The position numbers and the translations under genes are program-made. 64,000 nucleotides of DNA from positions 1 to 64,000 of the forward strand of contig DASYEQ010000048.1 of the NCBI GenBank assembly GCA_036498945.1, read 5' to 3'. A model generated the notes under the pieces. That model did not search any database, was not told the DNA's origin, and saw nothing but the letters and a program-made list of their open reading frames with translations. Source of the stretch: JAQGMJ01 sp036498945 (GTDB lineage: Bacteria > Pseudomonadota > Gammaproteobacteria > Burkholderiales > JAEUOS01). Positions 1 through 7,609 of the stretch are shown here, in pieces (the stretch's first letter is position 1; each line of letters opens with the position of its first letter).

Positions 1-469
1 CCCGCACCTGACGGTAACCGAGAACCTCACCCTGGCGCAGATCAAGGTGCTCAACCGCAGCAAGGAAGACGCGCTGGCCCGCGGCATGAAATACCTCGAC
101 CGCGTCGGCCTTTCCGCCCACAAGGACAAGTTTCCCGGCGAGCTTTCCGGCGGCCAGCAGCAGCGCGTGGCGATCGCCCGTGCGCTGTCGATGGACCCCA
201 TCGTCATGCTGTTCGACGAACCGACTTCCGCCCTCGACCCGGAAATGGTGGGCGAGGTGCTCGACGTCATGGTCAAGCTGGCGCACGAAGGCATGACCAT
301 GATGGTGGTGACCCACGAGATGGGCTTCGCCAGGAAGGTGGCGCACCGCGTGGTGTTCATGGACGCCGGGCGCATCCTCGACGACTGCACCAAGGAGGAG
401 TTCTTCGACAAGCCGGAAGAGCGTTCCGAGCGCGCGCGCAACTTCCTGCACAAGATCTTGCAGCACTAG
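1..469 (+). CDS. Polar amino-acid ABC transporter ATP-binding protein (3' part)
   Basis: This is the C-terminal part of an ATPase that powers import of a polar amino acid (GlnQ/GltL/HisP class) from the cytoplasmic face of the membrane. The reading frame is open from base 2, before the first internal GTG, so the gene begins outside the window. Visible are the Q-loop region (PHLTVTENLTLA), the ABC signature LSGGQQQRVAIARAL, Walker B with D-loop (VMLFDEPTSALDP) and the H-loop (VVTHEMGFAR). The Walker A P-loop lies upstream and is missing. The ending FLHKIL is typical of the family. The permease and binding-protein genes must lie to the left, so the substrate cannot be read from here. A two-hairpin element starts 5 bases after the stop and a strong terminator follows it. 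Confidence 0.95.
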   Translation, partial: PHLTVTENLTLAQIKVLNRSKEDALARGMKYLDRVGLSAHKDKFPGELSGGQQQRVAIARALSMDPIVMLFDEPTSALDPEMVGEVLDVMVKLAHEGMTMMVVTHEMGFARKVAHRVVFMDAGRILDDCTKEEFFDKPEERSERARNFLHKILQH

Positions 470-473
470 GGAG

Positions 474-549
474 TCGAAAAAAGTACCCCCCTACTTTTTT
501 CGAGGCTGCGATGCATGAAAATCGCCGGCAAAGCCGGTCGATTTTCATG
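474..549 (+). repeat. Two-hairpin 3' element, copy 1 of 5
   Basis: Hairpin 1 (474-503) has the stem TCGAAAAAAGTA / TACTTTTTTCGA around a C-rich loop. Hairpin 2 (514-549) has arms CATGAAAATCG / CGATTTTCATG enclosing CCGGC-AAA-GCCGG, with one unpaired T. The element starts 5 bases after the TAG of the ABC ATPase gene. Related structures follow four other plus-strand genes, at 29541, 35785, 50808 and 56689. This copy is followed by a conventional terminator. Confidence 0.8.
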
Positions 550-562
550 ACGAAAAAACGAC

Positions 563-600
563 GAAAAACAAAGGGGCCTTGCGGGCCCCTTTGTTTTTTG
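563..600. terminator. Bidirectional intrinsic terminator
   Basis: The stem ACAAAGGGGCC / GGGCCCCTTTGT is followed on the plus strand by a T-rich run and preceded by an A-rich run. It can therefore terminate both the ABC ATPase gene on the plus strand and the convergent amidohydrolase gene on the minus strand. Confidence 0.85.
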
Positions 601-614
601 CGTTGAGCGTTCAA

Positions 615-2054
615 TTACTTGCCGCCACGCAGCACTTTTCCCGTGCGTGCGCCCGTCGCCTTGCCGCCGCGCCAGGCCACGACCCCATTCCCAATCACCG
701 TATCAATGCCGCGCGCCGGTTCGGTCGGCGCGGTGAAGGTGGCGGCATCCCCCACGGTGGCGGCGTCGAAGATCGTGATGTCCGCATGGCAGCCGGCGGC
801 CAGGCGCCCGCGGTCGGCCAGCCCGAATTTCTGCGCTGTCAGCCCCGTCATCTTGTACACCGCCGTCTCCAGCGGAAACAGGCCGACGTCGCGGCTGTAG
901 TGCCCGAGCACGCGCGGAAAGGTGCCCCACAGGCGCGGGTGCGGCTTGACGTCATGCGGCAGGCCGTCGGAGCCGACCATGGTGTCCTCGAACTTGAGGA
1001 TGCGCTGCACGTCGGCCTCGTCCATCGAGAAATAGATCGCGCCAGCCGGGCGCAGGCGCGCCACCGCCTCCTCCTGGCTCACGCCCATTTCCTTGGCGAT
1101 GTCGACGAGGTCGCGCCCGGTGTAGTGCGGCAGCGGCTTGGACCAGGTGACGATGATGCGCGAAGCCGAGTCGATGCGGTCGGCGCGCAGCATGGTGGAA
1201 GACGCGACATAGGGATAGCAGTCGATGCACACCGGCTGCGCCGCGCCGGCCTTTTGCAGCAGCGCCAGCGTCTCCGCCGAGCGGCCGAAGTTCGCACGGC
1301 CCACCACTTTGTGATGCGAAATGATCACCGGCACGTTCGCCTCGCGGCCGATGCGGAACACCTCTTCCATCGCCGGGATGATTTCCTCGTCTTCATGCCG
1401 CATGTGCGCGACGTAGCGCCCACCATGGCGCGCCAGCGGTTTGGCGACAGCGATGATCTCCTCCGTGCTGGAAGCCGCCGCCGGCGGATAGTAGGCCCCG
1501 GTCGAAAGCCCGATCGCGCCCGCCGCCATCGCTTCCTCGCTCAACTGCGCCATGCGCGCCGTTTCGCTGGCATTGGCCGTGCGCTCCAGGTTGTCCATGG
1601 TCGCCACGCGCAGGGTCGTGTGCCCGACCAGGAAGGCCGCGTTGATCGCCGCCGGCTGCGCGTCGCGCTCGTCGAGAAATTCGGCGAAGCTGCGAAAGTG
1701 GTACGCGTCACCGTCGTCGATCAGGTCCAGCGGCGAAGGCGGGCTGGAATGCACCAGCGGCGCCAGGCTGATGCCGCAATTGCCCGCGATCACCGTGGTC
1801 ACGCCTTGCGAGAGCTTGGGCGTCATCTCCGGCGCGGAAACCAGCATGCGGTCGTCGTGAGTGTGCGAATCGATGAAGCCGGGCGCGACGATCTTGCCGC
1901 TGGCGTCGATTTCGCTATCCGCCTTCGCGCCGTCCAGCTTGCCCAGCTTTTCGATGCGCCCGTTCTTGATCGCAACGTCGCCCGTGTAGCGCGGCGTGCG
2001 CACGCCGTCAATCAGGGTGCCGTTGCGGATGATCAGGTCGTAATGGTCGGTCAT
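615..2054 (-). CDS. D-aminoacylase-like amidohydrolase
   Basis: This cytoplasmic metal-dependent hydrolase of the N-acyl-D-amino-acid deacylase branch of the amidohydrolase superfamily is 479 aa long. The N-terminus has the beta-sandwich opening (LIIRNGTLIDG) and the strand motif VAPGFIDSHTHDD with the HxH metal ligands. Next come the branch-typical GVTTVIAGNCG with its metal-binding Cys and YVAHMRHEDE in mid-barrel. The C-terminus returns to the sandwich (HADITIFD). The start at 2054 (MTDHYDLII) matches the family; an in-frame ATG at 2087 is less likely. It is the last gene of the minus-strand catabolic cluster, 34 bases after a TctC gene. Dihydropyrimidinase-like or prolidase-like activities cannot be excluded, and the true acylated substrate is unknown. 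Confidence 0.9.
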   Translation of the reverse strand: MTDHYDLIIRNGTLIDGVRTPRYTGDVAIKNGRIEKLGKLDGAKADSEIDASGKIVAPGFIDSHTHDDRMLVSAPEMTPKLSQGVTTVIAGNCGISLAPLVHSSPPSPLDLIDDGDAYHFRSFAEFLDERDAQPAAINAAFLVGHTTLRVATMDNLERTANASETARMAQLSEEAMAAGAIGLSTGAYYPPAAASSTEEIIAVAKPLARHGGRYVAHMRHEDEEIIPAMEEVFRIGREANVPVIISHHKVVGRANFGRSAETLALLQKAGAAQPVCIDCYPYVASSTMLRADRIDSASRIIVTWSKPLPHYTGRDLVDIAKEMGVSQEEAVARLRPAGAIYFSMDEADVQRILKFEDTMVGSDGLPHDVKPHPRLWGTFPRVLGHYSRDVGLFPLETAVYKMTGLTAQKFGLADRGRLAAGCHADITIFDAATVGDAATFTAPTEPARGIDTVIGNGVVAWRGGKATGARTGKVLRGGK

Positions 2055-2088
2055 ATGCGTTCTTTCGTGCGCTGGTGTCGGGGGCACC

Positions 2089-3057
2089 TTACTCCATCTT
2101 CGCCCCCGCCCGCTTGATCACCGCCTGCCACTTCGGCATCTCGTTGTGCGCATAGGCGGTGAATTCGGCCGGGGTGCCGCCGATAGGCTCGAAGCCGAGG
2201 TTGAAATAGGCGGCCTTGAGCGTCTCGGTCTTGAGCGCCTTGTTGAGTTCACTGTTCAATCGTGCGGCGATCTCCGGCGGCAGGCCGGCGGGGGCGACGA
2301 CGCCGCCCCAGGCCAGGGTCTCGTAGCCGGGCACGGTTTCGGCGATGGTCGGAATCTCGGGGAAGGAGGGCGAGCGTTTCGCGCCCGAGACGCCGAGGCC
2401 GCGCAGCTTGCCGGACTTGACGAAGGAGCCCACCGAGGAAAGATTGTCGAACATCAGGTCGGCCTGGCCGCCGATCAGGTCGGTGATGGCGGCGGCGCTG
2501 CCTTTGTAGGGCACGTGCAGCATGTAGGTGCCGGTCATCGCCTTGAACAGCTCGCCGCCGAGATGGCCGGTGTTGCCGGCGCCGCCGGAGGCCATCACCA
2601 GCTTGCCGGGCCTGGACTTGGCGAGCGCGATCAGTTCCTTGACGCTGTGCGCGGGCAGGGTGTTGTTCACCGCCAGCATGTTCTGCACCGCGCCCATCAT
2701 GCCGATCATGGTGAAGTCGTGGTCCGGGTCGTAGCCCAGGCGCGCGATCATGAAGCGGTTGGTGGTGAGCGTGCCGATGTTGCCGTAGCCGATGGTGTAG
2801 CCGTCGGGCTGGGCCTGGGCGATGGCCACGCTGCCGATCGAGCCCGAGGCGCCGCCGCGGTTGTCGATGATGATGGACGCATTCATCGCGCGGCCCATCT
2901 CCTGGGCCAAGGCGCGGCAGATGTTGTCCGGCGAGGAGCCGGGCGGGTAGGGCACGATCATGCGGATCGGATGATCCGGATAGGCGGCCAGCGCGGCGCC
3001 GCAAGTAGCGAGGCAGATTGCAGCGGTGAGACGGGCAAGCAGGCGAAGCGAACGCAT
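2089..3057 (-). CDS. Bug/TctC-family periplasmic solute-binding protein
   Basis: This 322-aa exported binding protein belongs to the tripartite tricarboxylate transporter (TTT) family, which captures carboxylated solutes for TctAB permeases. A signal peptide (RSLRLLARL plus hydrophobic core, cleavage near AALAA) precedes the family opening YPDHPIRMIVPYPPGSSPDN and the ligand-loop motif IIDNRGGASGSIG. The start ATG at 3057 has a GGGAG ribosome site 7 bases upstream; an in-frame ATG at 3081 would spoil the signal peptide. It sits between a TIM-barrel isomerase gene and the amidohydrolase gene. No TctAB genes adjoin it, so it is an orphan receptor or uses the permease encoded at 10830-12911. Confidence 0.92.
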   Translation of the reverse strand: MRSLRLLARLTAAICLATCGAALAAYPDHPIRMIVPYPPGSSPDNICRALAQEMGRAMNASIIIDNRGGASGSIGSVAIAQAQPDGYTIGYGNIGTLTTNRFMIARLGYDPDHDFTMIGMMGAVQNMLAVNNTLPAHSVKELIALAKSRPGKLVMASGGAGNTGHLGGELFKAMTGTYMLHVPYKGSAAAITDLIGGQADLMFDNLSSVGSFVKSGKLRGLGVSGAKRSPSFPEIPTIAETVPGYETLAWGGVVAPAGLPPEIAARLNSELNKALKTETLKAAYFNLGFEPIGGTPAEFTAYAHNEMPKWQAVIKRAGAKME

Positions 3058-3169
3058 GGAACACTCCCGAGATTGGAACAAGCCACGCTAGCTCGTTCCG
3101 TGCCAGACCATGCGCGCAAGTCTGGCCGAAGTGCCGCCGCAGGTCAACTGCGGCGCGCCGGATCGCGCG

Positions 3170-4033
3170 TCAGACCACGCTCTTGTGGCGCGCGATCACG
3201 GTATCCAGCACTTCCTCGCCGGGCGTGTTCCACCAGTGCTCGGAGAAAATCTCCACTTCGGCGTACCCCGTGAAACCGGCGTCTTCGACCCAGCCGCGGA
3301 TCTTCTTCAGCTCGATCACGCCATCGCCCATCATGCCGCGGTCGTTGAGCAGGTCGCGTGTCGGCGTCAGCCAGTCGCAGACGTGATACGCCAGCAGGCG
3401 CTTGGCGCCGGCGCGGGCGATCTGTTCGCGCAGCTTCGGGTCCCACCACACATGGTAGAGGTCGCAGGCCACGCCCAGGGCGCCGCTCCTGGCGGGATCG
3501 AGTTCATCGCACAAGTCGAGCGCATGTTCGAGCGTGTTGACGCAGGCGCGGTCGGCCGCCTGCATCGGGTGCAGCGGCTCGATGGCCAGCGGCATGCCGG
3601 CCTGTTTCGCGTATTCGAGGGCGGCGGCGATGCCGTCGCGCACTTCGCCGCGCGCACGGGCGATGTCCTTGTAGGCCGCCTTGCCGTCGAGTGCGCCGGG
3701 CAGGGCGCCGACCACCAGCACCAGGCAGGGGGCGTTAAGCGTCTTGGCTTCATCGATGGCCTTGTGGTTGTCGTCCAGCGCTGCCCTCCGGCCGGCGGCA
3801 TCGGCGGCAGGGAAAAAGCCGCCGCGGCAATAGCCGGAGAGGGCCATGTCGTGGGCACGCAGTTGCCTGGCAATATTCTCCAGGCCGATCGCCGCGACCT
3901 GATCACGCCATGGCGAGATCGCGCGAATGCCGCGCTTGGCGCACTCGTCGATGATGCGGTCGAGCTTCCACTGCTTGCGCACGGTAGCGGAATTGAGTGA
4001 AAGCGCTTCGTGTGAGGCGGAGAAATCGCGCAT
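3170..4033 (-). CDS. Sugar phosphate isomerase/epimerase-like TIM-barrel protein
   Basis: This is a 287-aa member of the xylose-isomerase-like TIM-barrel (AP endonuclease 2) superfamily. These enzymes isomerise or epimerise ketoses, or act on inosose and 3-keto sugars, with a divalent metal. Metal-ligand motifs are visible as MPLAIEPLHPM, LGVACDLYHVWWDP and YAEVEIFSEHWW. The barrel opens with RKQWKLDRIIDECAKRGIRAISPW. The start is uncertain: ATG 4033 is preferred, while the ATG at 4048 lies inside a hairpin repeat with no spaced ribosome site. Neighbours (DUF993 aldolase-like, Gfo/Idh oxidoreductase) suggest a step in carbohydrate catabolism. The exact substrate cannot be read from sequence. 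Confidence 0.88.
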   Translation of the reverse strand: MRDFSASHEALSLNSATVRKQWKLDRIIDECAKRGIRAISPWRDQVAAIGLENIARQLRAHDMALSGYCRGGFFPAADAAGRRAALDDNHKAIDEAKTLNAPCLVLVVGALPGALDGKAAYKDIARARGEVRDGIAAALEYAKQAGMPLAIEPLHPMQAADRACVNTLEHALDLCDELDPARSGALGVACDLYHVWWDPKLREQIARAGAKRLLAYHVCDWLTPTRDLLNDRGMMGDGVIELKKIRGWVEDAGFTGYAEVEIFSEHWWNTPGEEVLDTVIARHKSVV

Positions 4034-4043
4034 GGGGCTGGTT

Positions 4044-4127
4044 GTCATTCCCGCGAAAGCGGGAATCCATATCTATTCTGATTTAAAACGGAATGGCGCC
4101 CCGGATTCCCGCTTTCGCGGGAATGAC
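4044..4127. repeat. Paired ATTCCCGC-type palindromic repeat (dRS3-like)
   Basis: Two 25-base arms (GTCATTCCCGCGAAAGCGGG onward at 4044-4068, and its reverse complement ending at 4127) form a perfect inverted pair around a 34-base spacer. Each arm is itself a hairpin. The core resembles the small palindromic repeats common in beta/gammaproteobacteria, such as dRS3 of Neisseria. It lies between two genes of the same minus-strand cluster and abuts the start of the isomerase gene. Confidence 0.85.
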
Positions 4128-4143
4128 ATGAGCGGCGCAGTGC

Positions 4144-5331
4144 CTATGCAGCGACACCGTTCACGGCCAGCACGCTCTTCATGCGCGCCACCGCAAGGTC
4201 CGGATCGCGCAGGAGGCCTGCCTTGTCGGCGAGGCGGAACAACTCTGCCAGGTGCGGCAGCGAGCGCGTGCTCTGCTGGCCGCCGACCATGGCAAAGTGA
4301 TCCTGCAAGCCGTTGAGGTACGCCATGAACACCACGCCGGTCTTGTAGAAGCGCGTCGGCGCCTGGAAGATGTGGCGCGACAGCGGCACGGTGGGTTCGA
4401 GAATGGCATCGAAGGTCTTGCGGTCGCCGGCGGCGAGCGCCGCCAGCGCGGCGGAGGCGGCGGGCGCGATGGCGTCGAAAATCCCCAGCAGGGCGTCGCT
4501 GCAGCCTTCGTTGTCGCCCGCAATCAGTTCGGCGTAATTGAAATCATCGCCGGTGTACATGCGTACGCCTTTGGCCAGGCGGCGGCGCATGGCGATTTCC
4601 TTGTCCTTGTCCAGCAGCGAAACTTTCACGCCGTCGACCTTGGCGGCGTTGCGGTTGATCGCCTCCAGCGCGGTGTCCATCGCCTTCATGTGGTCCATGT
4701 TGCCCCAGTAGCCGGCCAGCGCAGGGTCGAACATCTCGCCCAGCCAGTGAATCACCACCGGCTGCTTCACTTGCGAGAGGATGCGGTCGTAGACCTTGTG
4801 GTAATCGTCCGGGCTCTTCGCTACCCGGGCGAGCGCACGCGAAGCCATCAGGATGATCTTGCCGCCCAGCGCCTCGATCGCCTCGATCTGCTCTTCATAC
4901 GCGCGAATGACGTCGTCGATCGACTTCGCGTCTTCCACCGCCAGGTGGTCGGTGCCGGCCCCGCTGGCGAGAAACGCCCCCTTGACGTGCTTGCTCTCGG
5001 CAATCGAGCGTTTGATCAGTTCGAGCGAGGTCGGCCAGTCCATGCCCATGCCGCGCTGCGCCGTGTCCATCGCCTCGGCTACGCCCATGCCCAGCTCCCA
5101 CAGGTAGCGGCGGTAGCGCATGGTGGCTTCCCAGTCGATGTTGCAATCGAGCCAGGGATTGTTGGCGGCCAGCGGATCGGCCACCACGTGCGCCGCCGAG
5201 TAAGCGATGCGGGTGAAGGCGCGCGCTGGCCTGGCCGGAAAGTCGCGCGGGGCGGAGAGGGTAAAGGTCTCGAGCTGGCCGTTGTTGGTCGGCAGCTTGA
5301 GGGAGCGGGCAATCTTGTCGGGGGCGTTCAT
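4144..5331 (-). CDS. DHDPS-like protein (DUF993 type)
   Basis: This 395-aa cytoplasmic protein is recognised as the DUF993 group, related to dihydrodipicolinate synthase/aldolase barrels. Characteristic stretches are IDWEATMRYRRYLWELGMGVAEAMDTAQRGMGMDW near the N-terminus, YEEQIEAIEALGGKIILMASRALA, PVVIHWLGEMFDPALAGYWG, and a C-terminal LNGLQDHFAMVGGQQSTRSLPHLAELFRLAD. By homology a Schiff-base aldolase or lyase reaction on a 2-keto sugar derivative is plausible, but the reaction is not established. It lies between the isomerase and Gfo/Idh genes, an arrangement typical of uncharacterised sugar catabolic operons. The gap to the oxidoreductase stop is 21 bases. Confidence 0.88.
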   Translation of the reverse strand: MNAPDKIARSLKLPTNNGQLETFTLSAPRDFPARPARAFTRIAYSAAHVVADPLAANNPWLDCNIDWEATMRYRRYLWELGMGVAEAMDTAQRGMGMDWPTSLELIKRSIAESKHVKGAFLASGAGTDHLAVEDAKSIDDVIRAYEEQIEAIEALGGKIILMASRALARVAKSPDDYHKVYDRILSQVKQPVVIHWLGEMFDPALAGYWGNMDHMKAMDTALEAINRNAAKVDGVKVSLLDKDKEIAMRRRLAKGVRMYTGDDFNYAELIAGDNEGCSDALLGIFDAIAPAASAALAALAAGDRKTFDAILEPTVPLSRHIFQAPTRFYKTGVVFMAYLNGLQDHFAMVGGQQSTRSLPHLAELFRLADKAGLLRDPDLAVARMKSVLAVNGVAA

Positions 5332-5352
5332 GGCGAACTCCTTGAGTGATCT

Positions 5353-6516
5353 TTAAGCCTTCAGCGCCGGCACATCCACCCAGCGGCGCTCTTTCCAGCT
5401 TTGCAGCGCGCACTCGACCAGCTGCACGCCCTTGGCGCCCTCCAGCAGGTTCCACTTGAAGGGCGTGTCTTCCACCACGTGGCGGATGTAGGCTTCCCAC
5501 TGGATCTTGAAGCCGTTGTCGAAGTTGGCGTACTCCGGCACCGTCTGCCAGTGGTCGAAGAAATTCATCGGCTGGCGCACGTCCGGGTTCCATACCGGCT
5601 TGGGGGTATTGACGCGGGCCTGGGTGCGCACGTCTGTGAGACCGGCGACGGCGGAACCATGCGTGCCATCGACGTGGAAGGTGACGAGGTCGTCGCGGCG
5701 CACGCGAGTGACCCAGGAGCTGTTGATCTGCGCGATCACCTGGCTGCCGTCCTTGTTCTTGAGTTCGAAGGTCGCGTAGGCGGCGTCATCCGCCGTCGCT
5801 TTGTACTTCCTGCCTTCCTCATCGAAGCGTTCGGGGATGTGGGTGGCGCCCAGGCAGGAGACCGACTTCACCTCGCCGAACAGGTTGTCCAGCACGTAGC
5901 GCCAGTGGCAGATCATGTCGAGGATGATGCCGCCGCCGTCCTCGTCACGGTAGTTCCACGACGGCCGCTGGATCGGTTGCAGGTCGCCCTCGAATACCCA
6001 GTAGCCGAACTCGCCGCGCACGGAAAGCATGCGGCCGAAAAAGCCGGAGTCGATCAGCATCTTGAGTTTGGTCAGGCCCGGCAGGAACAGCTTGTCCTGC
6101 ACCACGCCGTGCTTGATGCCCTTGGCTTTCGCCAGTTCGTAGATGTCAGTGGCTTCCTTCAGATTGGTGGCCACCGGCTTTTCGCAATAAATGTGCTTGC
6201 CCGCGTTGATCGCTTGCGCCAGCAGGGTAGGGCGCATCTGCGTGGTGGCAGCGTCGAAGAACACGGTGTCGTCCTTGTTCGCCAACGCGCGGTCCAGGTC
6301 GGTGCCCCAGCGCTCGACGTTATGCGCCTTGGCCAGCGCTGCCACCTTGTCGGCATTGCGGCCGATCAGGATGGGGTCGGGCATCACGCGGTCGCCGTTC
6401 GACAGCGCCACGCCGCCTTGCGCGCGGATGGCGGCGATGGAACGGATGAGATGCTGATTCATTCCCATGCGTCCGGTGACGCCGTTCATGATGATGCCGA
6501 GTCGTTGCTGTGCCAT
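5353..6516 (-). CDS. Gfo/Idh/MocA-family NAD(P)-dependent oxidoreductase
   Basis: This 387-aa cytoplasmic dehydrogenase has an N-terminal Rossmann fold (QRLGIIMNGVTGRMG) and the family signature VFFDAATTQ...HIYCEKPVATNLKEA, whose EKP lysine is catalytic. A C-terminal beta-sheet substrate domain (RRDDLVTFHVDGTHGSAVAGL) follows. Family members oxidise or reduce a sugar or polyol hydroxyl. The start has a strong GAGGAG site 8 bases upstream, and that site overlaps the stop codon of a short leader ORF that repeats this gene's first 12 codons. It forms a triad with the downstream DUF993 and isomerase genes. Confidence 0.93.
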   Translation of the reverse strand: MAQQRLGIIMNGVTGRMGMNQHLIRSIAAIRAQGGVALSNGDRVMPDPILIGRNADKVAALAKAHNVERWGTDLDRALANKDDTVFFDAATTQMRPTLLAQAINAGKHIYCEKPVATNLKEATDIYELAKAKGIKHGVVQDKLFLPGLTKLKMLIDSGFFGRMLSVRGEFGYWVFEGDLQPIQRPSWNYRDEDGGGIILDMICHWRYVLDNLFGEVKSVSCLGATHIPERFDEEGRKYKATADDAAYATFELKNKDGSQVIAQINSSWVTRVRRDDLVTFHVDGTHGSAVAGLTDVRTQARVNTPKPVWNPDVRQPMNFFDHWQTVPEYANFDNGFKIQWEAYIRHVVEDTPFKWNLLEGAKGVQLVECALQSWKERRWVDVPALKA

Positions 6517-6527
6517 TTCTCTACTCC

Positions 6528-6635
6528 TCAGATCGAAGCTGCTGCGTCACCGGACGCCGGGCGCGAAGCGACCGGGCGGCCGCGCATTTTCGTAACCTCG
6601 CCATTCATGATGATGCCGAGTCGCTGCTGTGCCAT
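6528..6635 (-). CDS. 35-codon leader ORF duplicating the start of the next gene
   Basis: The ORF begins MAQQRLGIIMNGEVTKMRG and ends DAAASI. Its first 12 residues are identical to the start of the Gfo/Idh oxidoreductase, from a 32-bp duplication with one mismatch (6604-6635 and 6485-6516). It has its own GGAG site 7 bases before the ATG. Its TGA is embedded in TGAGGAG, the ribosome site of the oxidoreductase, so translational coupling is possible. It may equally be an untranslated relic of a tandem duplication. The codons beyond the shared part encode only Arg/Ala-rich low-complexity sequence, and no function is inferred. Confidence 0.5.
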   Translation of the reverse strand: MAQQRLGIIMNGEVTKMRGRPVASRPASGDAAASI

Positions 6636-6662
6636 GGTGATTCTCCGTTCGGGCGTTCAAAT

Positions 6663-7547
6663 TCAGGTTGCCTGTTCGCGGCGCAATTGCCGCACGATGG
6701 CCGTGTTGTCGAGTTCGCCTTCGCCCGCATCTACCGCCGCGCGCATCAGCGCGGCGTGGGCTTGCGACAGCGGCAGGCGCTGGTGTTGTTCGCGGGCGTA
6801 GTCGAGCATCAGCTCGACGTCCTTCAGGTGCTGGGCGATGCGCGATACCGGGGTAGCGTCGCCTGAAGCCATTTGCGCGCCGCGCGTTTCCGCGGCGAAC
6901 GAGCGCGCCGGCGAATGCAGCACCAGTTCGAGAAACTTTTGCGGCGCGATGCCAAGGCGCTCGGCGAACACCATGCCCTCGGCCAGCGCGGCGCGGTTCA
7001 GGCCCAGCACCAGGTTGGTGGCGAGCTTGGCGCGCGCGCCCATGCCGGCGGCGCCGACGTGCAGGCGCGTGACGGTGATAGCGGCAAGCACGTCTTCACA
7101 GGCGGCAATTGCCTCTGGTGCGCCGCCCAGCAGCATGGTGGATTCGCCCGCGCCGATCTGTGCACTGGAACCGGAAAGCGGCGCCTCGATCAGCGCCACG
7201 TCCTGCGCTTCAAGCCGCGCGGCAAGCGCGGCGACGCGTTCGGGGTCGGCCGTCGCCAGGTTGATCAGGGTTGTGGGGCGCGGCTGCGCCCGCATCAAGC
7301 CCTGCGCGCCTTCGACTGCCTGCTCAAGCTGCACGGTGTCGAATACGGCGATGAGCACCACGCGCGCGACCGCACCTACCGCGGCCGCATTTGCCAGAGG
7401 CGTGCCGCCCGCCTGCACCAGGGCATCACAGGCCTCGGCGCGCGGGTCGTAGCCCGCCACCGCGAAGCCGGCAGCGCGCAGGCGCGCGGCGACCGCGCTG
7501 CCCACCAGCCCCAGGCCGACGATACCGACGGCGCGATCCGGATTCAT
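6663..7547 (-). CDS. NAD(P)-dependent beta-hydroxyacid dehydrogenase
   Basis: This 294-aa member of the 3-hydroxyisobutyrate/tartronate-semialdehyde dehydrogenase family oxidises beta-hydroxy acids or reduces the matching semialdehydes. The Rossmann motif GIVGLGLVGSAVAARL is at residues 8-23. The substrate loop is ALIEAPLSGSSAQIGAGES, and the catalytic-lysine helix is GAGMGARAKLATNLVLGLN (GxxxxxK). The C-terminal all-helical domain (PVSRIAQHLKDVELMLDYARE) is complete. It is part of the minus-strand cluster, after a TctC gene and before the leader ORF of the Gfo/Idh gene. A role in breaking down a C3-C4 product of the imported sugar acid is an inference. Confidence 0.92.
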   Translation of the reverse strand: MNPDRAVGIVGLGLVGSAVAARLRAAGFAVAGYDPRAEACDALVQAGGTPLANAAAVGAVARVVLIAVFDTVQLEQAVEGAQGLMRAQPRPTTLINLATADPERVAALAARLEAQDVALIEAPLSGSSAQIGAGESTMLLGGAPEAIAACEDVLAAITVTRLHVGAAGMGARAKLATNLVLGLNRAALAEGMVFAERLGIAPQKFLELVLHSPARSFAAETRGAQMASGDATPVSRIAQHLKDVELMLDYAREQHQRLPLSQAHAALMRAAVDAGEGELDNTAIVRQLRREQAT

Positions 7548-7609
7548 GGCCGCCTGCTCTCCCGCGCGGCGCCACGGCTGCTTGCATCAGGGGGGCTGCT
7601 ATGCATGGC

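Noticed and set aside
579..2117. Long plus-strand open frame (512 codons) over the amidohydrolase gene
   Set aside because: It is an Arg/His/Ala/Val-rich antisense shadow in GC-rich DNA; the minus-strand frame has clear amidohydrolase motifs.
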